Shown: positions 38,701 through 46,819 of the stretch, piece after piece | Layout of the letters: each line of letters opens with the position of its first letter | Numbering within the stretch: the first letter of the stretch is position 1 | Source of the DNA: JBCCTX01 sp965263105 | GTDB taxonomy: Bacteria > Bacteroidota > Bacteroidia > J057 | DNA length: 64,000 nucleotides | Assembly: GCA_965263105.1 (NCBI GenBank) | Contig: CBDHGL010000002.1 | Coordinates: 372,001-436,000 of the forward strand | Direction: 5' to 3' | Notes under the pieces: generated by a model | What the model saw: only the letters and a program-made list of their open reading frames with translations | Told to the model about the DNA's origin: nothing | The model's database searches: none | Program-made: the position numbers and the translations under genes

Positions 38701-41435
38701 AATTTACTCCTCTTTAGAATTATATCTGCATTTTCACACAAAATAGCGCCTCCCCCCTTGCCGTATTCACTGTTGTTCTCAAATATGCAATCCGAAATAA
38801 TGTGTTTTCCTCCTTTGTTGTAAATGGCTCCTCCCCCCCCATCTATCAGAAGTGCTTCGTCCAAAATGTAGCTATCTCCCACAACCGTATTATCTTGAAA
38901 AACTGAGTTGATGACTTCTGTTTCACAATTCTCAGTATATAAGCCTGCTCCAAATTGGTATGTTAAAAAATAATAGTAATTATCATAAATTGAAGAGTCC
39001 CCCTCAAATAGACAGTCTTTTATGAAGAGGCTTGAATTAAATCCTTGAATTCCCCCAGAATTATCTATGAACTTGCAGTCTTGTGCTTCCAAAATGGCCT
39101 CTTCTACGATTAGAGGCCTTACCCCGCTCTTATTGGATTTAAAGCAACAATTTTCGACTGTTACAATATCACGCTCTTCTGGGAAACTGGCCTCTAAAAG
39201 CGTTTGCTTTCCCTTGTAATAAATGGAGGTCCCTTCATTATTGGCAAAAAAGCAATTGGCAAATCTTGCGGGGGTGAAAATTGCATAGGGTTCCAGGTTG
39301 TAGGTTTCCTGTAGTGAAAATGCTATCGAATCTGTTCCCGTAAAAGTAGAATTAGTTATATCAAAATTAGTAAACCCATAACTTCCCATGATGGATTTAT
39401 TTTGAAAAAAAGAACAACTATCGATTTTGACCGCACTGAAGCCATAAGGTGTATCCCCTACTGTTCGAATAATTAAGCTCTGGTTCGATGAAAAATGACT
39501 GTTTGTTAAAACTGCGCTAGAGAAGCTTAGGTCTATAATAGTCCCACCATGATTATTAGAGAAATAACACTGGTCAAACTCGCCTCCATATTCATAGATA
39601 GAATAGAAAAGAAGAGCGTTTTCATTCCCTGTACTGAAATGATTATTTGAAAAACTACATAAGGCAAAATTTGAAATATCTCTTATTATTCCAATTCCTG
39701 GCCATTCCCACTCTCTATCCATGTAGCCTTCTTCGAGAATAAATCCATTAAAGCTACAAAGCTCCCCCCCCTGAACTAAAGAAAAACTGTTATCGGTGAA
39801 TTCCGTTTTGTTCCCGATATTTCCACTGATTCTTGTAGCATTTACCTGAAATAGGGACAGAGAATCTGTCTTTCTTTCGCCAATAGAGCTTTCATTTCCA
39901 CTAAATCCCCCTATCAGATCGACATATGCGGGTACTTGAAAACTAATGGAGCGATCAATTCCAATACAGGGATTACATTCAACGGGGTAGTAGGTGCCTC
40001 TAGCTATCCAGACTTGATCCCCAGAGTCTGCGATCGCCAACGCACTATGTAAATTATCGAAAGCATTTTCCCAGGAACCCCCATCATTATTTCCTGAGGC
40101 ATTTCTATCTACATATATTGTACTTAAGTTTAACGAATCCTTAAATTGGAAGGCATAAGTTAACTCGTTAGACGCACTGGCTAACTCCTCCAGTTCTGAA
40201 TTATAAAGGATAATGTTAATACTTTCTTCGCTTTCTAGCGGGAGACACTCTACAAAAAGTTGGTTGCTCAACATTCTAAAGGAAAATCTGTATCTCCCCA
40301 AGGAGAGGTTTTCTTCATCCTGGGCTTCTAGATAAAACATACTTCCATCTAGCATAAATGAAAACCAATCTGCATCATCCTCTGTAAGACAAAGTTCTTC
40401 ATTTCGGAAGCTTTCATCTGGTATCAAAAATGCATCCAGATTTGTATCATTTGGCTCATATTCATCTATACACTCTTCTCCAAAATCTTCCGGAACTATA
40501 ATGGGAATATTGGGGAACCAGGTAACATTATTTCCATAATTTACTTCTCCTCCCAATCGATCTGGATCAATTTCGATATACAATCTATAATTCCCAGGTT
40601 CTACACATAATCCTTCCTCGCAATCCGTCAATAAATTGACAAAATATTCTATTTCAATGCTTTCTAACGCGTCAAGTATAGGAATCTCATAAGATTTGAT
40701 TCTAACTTGAGAACTACTGAGATTATCTTCTGAGCCTAAAGATAGATATACTGTAGAAGGAGCCTGCATGGTTTCATACCCTATATTGACTATATTTATC
40801 TTACCGGAAAGCTGTAGTCCATTAATGTTCAAATCTCTGGTCGGGGATAATAAATCTGGAAGACCTAAACCTACAGGATATTCAATTTGTGGAAACTGCC
40901 CTCCATCACTATTATCACCAACACCTAGTACAAAAAATGATTGCCCCATTCGGACAAGTAAACCAATGAATATATTAAGGTCGCTTTCGTTTACAGAAAA
41001 GGTCTCAATAGAAATGGTAGTATCATTCATCTGAACTAATAGTCCATATTTTCCTTCCTCATTCTCATTTTGGTTATTAACCAAAATGATATATTCCCTG
41101 TCGTGAAAAATAAAGCGAAACCAATCTTGATCTCCTGGAGTAAGGCATAATTCTGAATTTTGAAAGACCGGTCCTTCGATAATAGTTGGCAGGCTATCAT
41201 TTGGCTCAAATATATCCTCACATACTGCTCTTAGGTTGAAGCCTGCCTTATTAAGTGCCGCTTCATCAGAAGCCCTCAATAAGTCCTCCTGGGCAAAAAT
41301 CTGTTGATTAGCTTTAGAATTAAAATGGAACCGTAGAGAGTTCTTTAGTCCTTCATAATCTGTAGGTCTTTGGCCCAATAAAGGCAAAGAGAGCACTAAG
41401 GTTAACATGGGAAAAAGAAAAAATGATTTTTTCAT
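35796..41435 (-). CDS. giant T9SS beta-helix protein with PPC/CARDB N-terminus
   Basis: An intact 1879-aa member of the local family. A signal peptide (residues 1-22, PLLGQ) is followed by a PPC-like module (FEPNDSLPTII, LTPGDQDWFRF), a CARDB-like domain (INGLQLSGKINIVNIGYE), a second PPC-like module (DEYEPNDTNLDAF) and a parallel beta-helix starting STIYVDRNASG with many GGGIF/NSTI rungs. A choice-of-anchor-Q block (TDQRGYSRSIGSTNSRIDIGAFEYQ), a MAM-like jelly roll (PYDDSFDSEFTLW), an Omp28-like segment (RKVLVEHFPKA) without its cysteines, and a type A tail (MYPNPTKGQ) follow. It should be displayed on or released from the cell surface. It sits between the caspase operon and the largest paralogue, all on the minus strand. 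Confidence 0.9.
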   Translation of the reverse strand: MKKSFFLFPMLTLVLSLPLLGQRPTDYEGLKNSLRFHFNSKANQQIFAQEDLLRASDEAALNKAGFNLRAVCEDIFEPNDSLPTIIEGPVFQNSELCLTPGDQDWFRFIFHDREYIILVNNQNENEEGKYGLLVQMNDTTISIETFSVNESDLNIFIGLLVRMGQSFFVLGVGDNSDGGQFPQIEYPVGLGLPDLLSPTRDLNINGLQLSGKINIVNIGYETMQAPSTVYLSLGSEDNLSSSQVRIKSYEIPILDALESIEIEYFVNLLTDCEEGLCVEPGNYRLYIEIDPDRLGGEVNYGNNVTWFPNIPIIVPEDFGEECIDEYEPNDTNLDAFLIPDESFRNEELCLTEDDADWFSFMLDGSMFYLEAQDEENLSLGRYRFSFRMLSNQLFVECLPLESEESINIILYNSELEELASASNELTYAFQFKDSLNLSTIYVDRNASGNNDGGSWENAFDNLHSALAIADSGDQVWIARGTYYPVECNPCIGIDRSISFQVPAYVDLIGGFSGNESSIGERKTDSLSLFQVNATRISGNIGNKTEFTDNSFSLVQGGELCSFNGFILEEGYMDREWEWPGIGIIRDISNFALCSFSNNHFSTGNENALLFYSIYEYGGEFDQCYFSNNHGGTIIDLSFSSAVLTNSHFSSNQSLIIRTVGDTPYGFSAVKIDSCSFFQNKSIMGSYGFTNFDITNSTFTGTDSIAFSLQETYNLEPYAIFTPARFANCFFANNEGTSIYYKGKQTLLEASFPEERDIVTVENCCFKSNKSGVRPLIVEEAILEAQDCKFIDNSGGIQGFNSSLFIKDCLFEGDSSIYDNYYYFLTYQFGAGLYTENCETEVINSVFQDNTVVGDSYILDEALLIDGGGGAIYNKGGKHIISDCIFENNSEYGKGGGAILCENADIILKRSKFFGNRCLEDDLMGLLGTSGLNGGGLFTINSNIEIDSCIFEGNQATIGGAICLLNDSDNPFDLNNISNSYFEENQVKSNHFSDFLGGGIFVSGNTQISNSLFHGNDSSTRGGGIYSSGNLSIQNSTISQNHSQKGGGIYFLGQLSINSTTISGNKSCRGGGIFSDSNQLTFADIPFDGDDVLFISHSTLYQNLSDSSGNSIYISHDDSLYLRNSLIAGEGAQIRAPQGANAISLGYNLVSNPTSLIYQETDILGTNNNPINPLLDTLKLNGGPTPTHALMVGSPAIGAGEPISRLANLTDQRGYSRSIGSTNSRIDIGAFEYQESLILSPETQICQNERQSKVVETISLIDSTGGGWEIGDKQELYLGLPEGMKILQRPEGEVFGEGLELVNIELVDQNTVKVVYNRYYTTVPNRLDIKNLVIESTLDPGLYYLRRTAQGNAKQNGNNPQDSLALAKIWIFPAVQSGDLPYDDSFDSEFTLWQVDRDSSIWELGATEGYSAEQGSTNQKAWVTKLTEPYSANSHNWLYSPCFDLTALNRPFLSMDYWSDSEIGLDGTVLQASLDDGQTWQTVGSDITGINWYDTNLLLSNPGNQPTDQQFGWTGEKREWIRASHRLADSLKSPITRFRLAFRSSDFINPTKELKGFAFDNFFLGDRSRKVLVEHFPKASEGKFQSELKSRFPDFGKDIIPISYHIAESDPLSKDNPIEAGARALAYSISSTGVTVLGGNDFQGNTASLSLRAIDTSSLEISPVRIYIDSFSTSSYVGSVTVSSLDNWDKELILYVALLEDGVIRGQDTIDYVLRKFLPNTQGVRITALEKDTPQSFDFEWKLTDIPRPSIAQNPESLYIVAFLQDPETGAVLQAERSGGEAAFDTPIVTSVISSLGNKFFMYPNPTKGQVWLSVEGRLFHRLSLQLFNLQGQIVWEDHTYVSQEIEKVDLPGLPDGVYLMEVRELNGELIKREKILIKN

Positions 41436-41605
41436 TTTAGGGTCTGGTTTGTAATCATGAAGGGGTAAAAGGAACTTGAACTTTCTGCTATTTGGAGCGT
41501 TGCATTTTCGTCGAGCTCTACCAAGTATGCTTTTTCAAGGGTTTGGGCCCTCCGAAAACAAGTTGGTTTTTTTGCTAACTAGTAGAATCTTCTAAAAAAT
41601 ATCTA

Positions 41606-44600
41606 CTACTTCTTGAGAAAAGAATGTACTTCCTTCTTTGCTTCGGAGTAAATTTCTACCAAATAGAGCCCTGGTGAAATATCATCAATGTTTATCGAAT
41701 GGATTTCGGAAGAGAGGATTCCCGTCTGAATTTCTTTCCCCAATAGATTTTTTAAAGAATATTGGTGAATGACATTCGAGGCCCCATCTCTCATGATGTG
41801 GATCTCTGAACTTGCTGGATTGGGAAAAACTTGGAAGGAAAGAGAGCGATCTATTAGGGAATCTCGTAGAGAAACCAATCCATCAATTAAACCAGAAGAG
41901 GCGCCATCAAAAATAGCACTTTGATAGATTTTCTTTGAAACCTTATCCTGAATCATCACAACGACGTTCAGGAATTCGGGATTCTGAATGGGGCTGGTTG
42001 AAGGGGTTTCCCTATAATTCCATTTCATGGTTAGCGCTTCCGTTTGACCCTTTATCCAGTCGTCTATGGGAATTCCGCTAGGGTCTGGCAGGAATTTCCT
42101 GACTACGAAGTCCACTGTATCCGCGTTCAAGAGGACTCGATTTTCCACAACAATTACCCGAATTATGGTGCTTCCAGGGAAGTCCTCATTAGCAATTACA
42201 GAAAGCTCGTCCTCCAATTGAATCGAAAATAGGGCATTTTCTATATTTTCTTTAAGCACATCAATCTGAGAAATTTCTGAGCCCATGATTTTCTTACCCG
42301 AAAGAATATAATCTGTTGACGGATCTGAAAGTCCATAAAAGGCTGAACGAGCAGAATATTCTGTCGTCTGAATCCCCTCTTCTTGGTCAAACAGATACAG
42401 TAAGGGAATAAGTTCATCTGAATTCCTTTGGGCTATGGCCAAAAACTGTTCATAGGAATTATTGCGAATAGAGTCAGTAAAATATTCTAATACGGCTGAT
42501 CGATTTCTTTCCCCCAGAAAAAAGTTGTCAAAACCGAATCCAAACAATTCGGATTCACTTAGCTTTGGTTCAGGCGTACTTCCATACACAAACCTAAATC
42601 TCAAATAGGAATCAGGTACTTGGATAGAGTCCAATATATAAGATGCTTCGCTCCAAGCACTATCAATTCCTGACCAGCCCACTTTTTCAGTTGTTGACTG
42701 CTCTCCAGGATTTGCTAAGATAGAGGACGAATTGTACCAATTCAGCTTAGATTCAAGCTCCGGTGAAAATCCTCCTAAGGTGTTCCACGTTTTACCTACG
42801 TCTGTTGAATACTGTAAGATTGAACCATCAAAATCCGGGAAGCTTGCGGATCTTTTGGAAAATTTTATCATTGGTTTCTCTAAAGATGATAAATCCAAAC
42901 ACCCACTTTCCAACGTTGCTTGAATATGGGTTGCATTTGGACTCAGCCAAATCCGTTCTCCATTATTTTCTAATCCGCCAAGTGAAGAGGATATCTTTTC
43001 CCAATTCCAGCTACCCTCAAGGGAATCTGCCCGAGAAAACCATATTCCAGGGCCATTCTCGAAATCCTCTAGGAAGGGAAAGGACCTAACTGTTGGTAAT
43101 ACTTGGATTGATGAAAAAGCGAGGTCTTCTTCTCCAGGAGGCAAGGGAAGGATGGTAAGCCCACTGGATTTTTCCAATTGAAATTCTCCCGTTGTAATTT
43201 GAGATTTCGGTTTTACTTCAAGTCCTGTTACAGCAAGTTCTCCCCCTTTCAGAAAACCCGATTGTCGGAAAGAGAGCTGAAGAGAATTGGGGAAAACGCG
43301 AAAAGCGCTAACGGTGAGCCCAGAGTCTGTTCCTACTGCCCTTCCTACTTCAGGGTTGAAGCTGAGTTCATCTGGGAGGGCTAAATTTAGGGTAAATTCA
43401 ACAAATGGAGGAATGGCCCCCCCCGTAGGATCTTGAATCCGGATATCTCCAATTACTTGAAAACTATCTGCACCTGCACAAATTTGCTCTTCACTTGGAA
43501 TAATCTTAATGTATTGAGCTTCATAAGCTCCAATATCAATCGAGTCATTGAACTGGTCAAAGGACCGCAAAAAGCCTCTTTGGTCAGTCATTCCTGCTGC
43601 TGCTATTAGGGATAATCCCTTACCTTTGGCTTGGCTATCATATTGCAAAGGAAAAACCGGAAGAAATACAGAATAAGTATCTATCCCCGCTACAAGCCCT
43701 CCATGCTGCCACCAAGAATCCAAGCCTGGATTTATCGGGTTTTGGCTATTCCCTAAAAGGTCGGATTCTTTCCAATTCGTATTTGGAATATCATACCTAT
43801 CTAGGTTCCAAAGAAGGTTGTGTCCCAGGCTCCGAACAATGCCCCTGACCTCTGTAACATTTCTTCCTGTTACTAAAGAATTCTCCCCTAAGAGGGAATT
43901 TGACAATACATATTCCGAGAATCCATTTATCAAGATCCCCGCTCCTTTTTCTTCTGCCCCATTATCAAATACCGTGCAACTCGATAAAAGCACATCATGC
44001 CCAAAACACCAAAGTGCCCCTCCTTCATTGAAGGCAAAATTATTCCCAAAAGTGGTATTCGCTATTGAAATAGTTTCTGGTATTTCATTTAACACAAAAA
44101 GACTATCACTATCCCCAAAAACCGTGGATTCTTCTTCCCCTAAGGCACTATCATCATCTCCTAATTGTCTTGCGATTAATCCCGCATAAATGCCCCCCCC
44201 TTTTGACGCAATATTCTGAATGAGAGAAGAATTAATAATCCTGGCAACAGGTACTTCATCCGATTCAAAAAAGGTGTTGATAACTATCCCTCCTCCTCTG
44301 GTGATCGCTAGGGTATCCGAAAAATTCCTTGCCGCGTTATTGAAAATGGGGCTATTCTGCAATAGAAACTGAAAGCCTTCTATAAAAAGGCCTCCTCCTC
44401 CTAGAAAAGCAAGGTTATAAGCAAAATAGGAGTTTTTTACCTTAAATGAATCTAATCGCTGTGGAAATGAAAAAGATGGACCTGCGAAGATTCCTCCTCC
44501 ATGCCGAAAAGCCTCGTTATTTAGAAAACTACTTTGGCTGATACTACCGGATCTGCCCACATGAAAAATAGCCCCCCCTAAGCCTTCTGAAAAAGGTTCT

Positions 44601-46531
44601 TCTTCAACATCAACAGTCCTATTTCGAATAAAAGCGGAGCTATCAATTGCCAACGTAGCTGATTCTCCACTTGAACAAATAGCCCCTCCAGATCCGTCAA
44701 AAGCTACGTTACCGTAGAAGCGAGAACTTTCCAATATGAGACTCCCCCTTGAAAATATAGCTCCTCCATTACCTCTTACATAGTTTTTTTCAAATCTAGC
44801 ACCCCTTAAAAATAAGTCGCCTTGATCATTTAAATAGATGGCACCTCCTGTTCCTTCCCGGGCCAAATTCTCCGAAAACCTTGAATGTGTTATTTGAAAA
44901 TTACCACTTCCAAAAAATAAGGAAGCTCCTCCTTGCTCAGTTGACAAAAAGGAACTGCAATCACAAATGTTCCCTTGAAACAGGGAAGAATCAATGATTC
45001 CCCTACCCTGCAAAATATATGCACCAGCTCCAGAATTAGATGATTTATTGTTTCGGAAATCAACATGGCTTAGGGTATGTACACCAGATTCCAAAAATAT
45101 TCCTCCCCCGCTTGATCCCCTTGAATTATTTTCTTCAAAATCAGCTTCATTGATACGTACGGTACTGGAGCCCTCCTCATCTAACCAGCAAATTCCTCCT
45201 CCTTCAAGAGAGCTTTCGTTATGACTAAAAGAAGAATTCTGCACCTCCAGTCCATAAGGTCCCCCTTTTCCCCAAACTGCTCCCCCGCTATTCCCCTTAT
45301 TCTCTGAAAATACACTATTTTGAATCTCTATGTCCATATCAAGAGCAAATACAGCCCCTCCATTATTTTCTGCATTATTTTTTTCAAAAGTACAGCCTGA
45401 AAGTAGTGCTCCTTCTGAGCTCCTTCCCCCAGAAATATCCCCACTCCCATCAATTGCAATGGCTCCTCCATCCCCAGGTTGGGCTCCTATTGAACTTGAA
45501 GAATTAGAAAATTCTTCGGCGGAATTATTAATGAACTCACTATTGAGTACAATTAAACTATCTAAAATAAGATATGTGTCAAAGTTTATAGCTCCTCCTC
45601 TTGAAGCTTCATTTTCCAAAAAAGTGCAATTATCAACCACCAGTTTACCCCAGGAGGCATTAATTGCCCCCCCACCCCTTGTTGCTCTGTTGTTTTCGAA
45701 GACGGTATTCCTAATTACTGCTTTATCATTAAAAGAAATCACTGAAAAAGTCAGTGCAGCCCCACTTTCTGCGCTATTGTCTCCAAAAAAACTATCCTCT
45801 ATCAAAAAAGAAACATCGATTTTGCAGGCTCCCTGAAGGGCATTATCAATAAATTTGCAGTTTTGGATATGAACAAATTCCCCTTCTTCAACTACCATAG
45901 CCCGATCATAGTTGTCAATAATCTGGCAATGCGTCATAAAAACGGAATCTCCTATAGAGTATATAGCACTCGCAAGAGAATCAGCTCTATTATTCTCAAA
46001 TAACATGTTCCGCAGTTCTAATTTCCCCGCTGCGTTATAAATTCCAGCCCCTATTTTATCTTTCTCATGAGTCCCCTCTGCTCTCGCATTTCGTATAATG
46101 AAACCATCCAATACAATGGAGGTATTTTTGCCCCTTGTTTCTATGATATGATAAACTTCCCCACGGGAATTATCTTCCAGGTAGGTTTGCCTTTGGGTAA
46201 GAATTAGGGAAGTATCTCTTTGAGATAGAGAATTTTCAAATCCTGCAAAGCCCCCATAAAGGGAAATAGATTTATCCAATAGAAAGCTAAAGGTAGAATC
46301 ATCATTTTCAAACGAACTATAATATCCTTGTGCAACCCAAATTTGGTCTCCTGTATCAGCAATTGCAAGCGCGTCTTCTAAAACGTAAAATGCTGTTGCC
46401 CATGAACTTCCATCATTTCCTCCACCTGAGCCATCGTAATCCACATAAATTGTTTTTTGCCCGTTTACTTGTCCGAGCATTCCCAGCATTAAGGCAAAAA
46501 GAATAAAATAGGGAGTCCCATAGTGTTTCAT
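41606..46531 (-). CDS. giant T9SS beta-helix protein (most diverged paralogue)
   Basis: This 1641-aa protein has a signal peptide (residues 1-25, GQVNGQ) and starts its beta-helix directly after it (TIYVDYDGSGGGNDG, SWATAFYVLEDALAIADTGDQIWVAQG). The helix is long, with GGAI, NNRA and ENNxA rungs of the polymorphic-membrane-protein style. The choice-of-anchor-Q block (MTDQRGFLRSFDQFNDSIDIGAYEAQ), jelly-roll (PFLEDFENGPGIW, SGCLDLSSLEKP), Omp28-like segment (RSAVLEYFTDS) and type A T9SS tail (VFPNPASSE, PGLYLVEIY) match its neighbours in order. Sequence identity to the other three is lower, so it is the oldest copy. It is likely a surface protein binding glycans or other cells; no catalytic residues can be assigned. 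Confidence 0.9.
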   Translation of the reverse strand: MKHYGTPYFILFALMLGMLGQVNGQKTIYVDYDGSGGGNDGSSWATAFYVLEDALAIADTGDQIWVAQGYYSSFENDDSTFSFLLDKSISLYGGFAGFENSLSQRDTSLILTQRQTYLEDNSRGEVYHIIETRGKNTSIVLDGFIIRNARAEGTHEKDKIGAGIYNAAGKLELRNMLFENNRADSLASAIYSIGDSVFMTHCQIIDNYDRAMVVEEGEFVHIQNCKFIDNALQGACKIDVSFLIEDSFFGDNSAESGAALTFSVISFNDKAVIRNTVFENNRATRGGGAINASWGKLVVDNCTFLENEASRGGAINFDTYLILDSLIVLNSEFINNSAEEFSNSSSSIGAQPGDGGAIAIDGSGDISGGRSSEGALLSGCTFEKNNAENNGGAVFALDMDIEIQNSVFSENKGNSGGAVWGKGGPYGLEVQNSSFSHNESSLEGGGICWLDEEGSSTVRINEADFEENNSRGSSGGGIFLESGVHTLSHVDFRNNKSSNSGAGAYILQGRGIIDSSLFQGNICDCSSFLSTEQGGASLFFGSGNFQITHSRFSENLAREGTGGAIYLNDQGDLFLRGARFEKNYVRGNGGAIFSRGSLILESSRFYGNVAFDGSGGAICSSGESATLAIDSSAFIRNRTVDVEEEPFSEGLGGAIFHVGRSGSISQSSFLNNEAFRHGGGIFAGPSFSFPQRLDSFKVKNSYFAYNLAFLGGGGLFIEGFQFLLQNSPIFNNAARNFSDTLAITRGGGIVINTFFESDEVPVARIINSSLIQNIASKGGGIYAGLIARQLGDDDSALGEEESTVFGDSDSLFVLNEIPETISIANTTFGNNFAFNEGGALWCFGHDVLLSSCTVFDNGAEEKGAGILINGFSEYVLSNSLLGENSLVTGRNVTEVRGIVRSLGHNLLWNLDRYDIPNTNWKESDLLGNSQNPINPGLDSWWQHGGLVAGIDTYSVFLPVFPLQYDSQAKGKGLSLIAAAGMTDQRGFLRSFDQFNDSIDIGAYEAQYIKIIPSEEQICAGADSFQVIGDIRIQDPTGGAIPPFVEFTLNLALPDELSFNPEVGRAVGTDSGLTVSAFRVFPNSLQLSFRQSGFLKGGELAVTGLEVKPKSQITTGEFQLEKSSGLTILPLPPGEEDLAFSSIQVLPTVRSFPFLEDFENGPGIWFSRADSLEGSWNWEKISSSLGGLENNGERIWLSPNATHIQATLESGCLDLSSLEKPMIKFSKRSASFPDFDGSILQYSTDVGKTWNTLGGFSPELESKLNWYNSSSILANPGEQSTTEKVGWSGIDSAWSEASYILDSIQVPDSYLRFRFVYGSTPEPKLSESELFGFGFDNFFLGERNRSAVLEYFTDSIRNNSYEQFLAIAQRNSDELIPLLYLFDQEEGIQTTEYSARSAFYGLSDPSTDYILSGKKIMGSEISQIDVLKENIENALFSIQLEDELSVIANEDFPGSTIIRVIVVENRVLLNADTVDFVVRKFLPDPSGIPIDDWIKGQTEALTMKWNYRETPSTSPIQNPEFLNVVVMIQDKVSKKIYQSAIFDGASSGLIDGLVSLRDSLIDRSLSFQVFPNPASSEIHIMRDGASNVIHQYSLKNLLGKEIQTGILSSEIHSINIDDISPGLYLVEIYSEAKKEVHSFLKK

Positions 46532-46819
46532 AAACGGTATTTTTTGAGAATTTCTACCTTAGATTTTTTATTTAACGGCAATTCGAATCTTTCCCTATCG
46601 GTAATTTATCAAAAAATTGAATTACTCTTTATCAATTCATTCAAAATTTTTCTACATTTTTCTTTGGTTTTTAAGCCTCCCATTTCTCCCCGAATTGGTA
46701 TGCATAAAACTTTATCTAGGAAGCGATTTGTAGATTCAAAAATTTTCTATTGGAACCAAAGAATTCTAGGTCTAAATATTTCAATTATTATTTCTTGAGG
46801 TATTCTAAAAAGACATAGA

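Noticed and set aside
45330..45836. Long antisense frames on the plus strand within the beta-helix genes (for example 45330-45836 and 24250-24693)
   Set aside because: They are shadows of the repeated GGGAIY/NN codons on the minus strand, rich in Pro/Ser, with no independent signature.
46523..46798. A 91-aa plus-strand gene between dnaE and the beta-helix gene
   Set aside because: It overlaps the start of the minus-strand gene, is rich in Phe/Ile/Ser from AT-rich DNA, and has no family signature.
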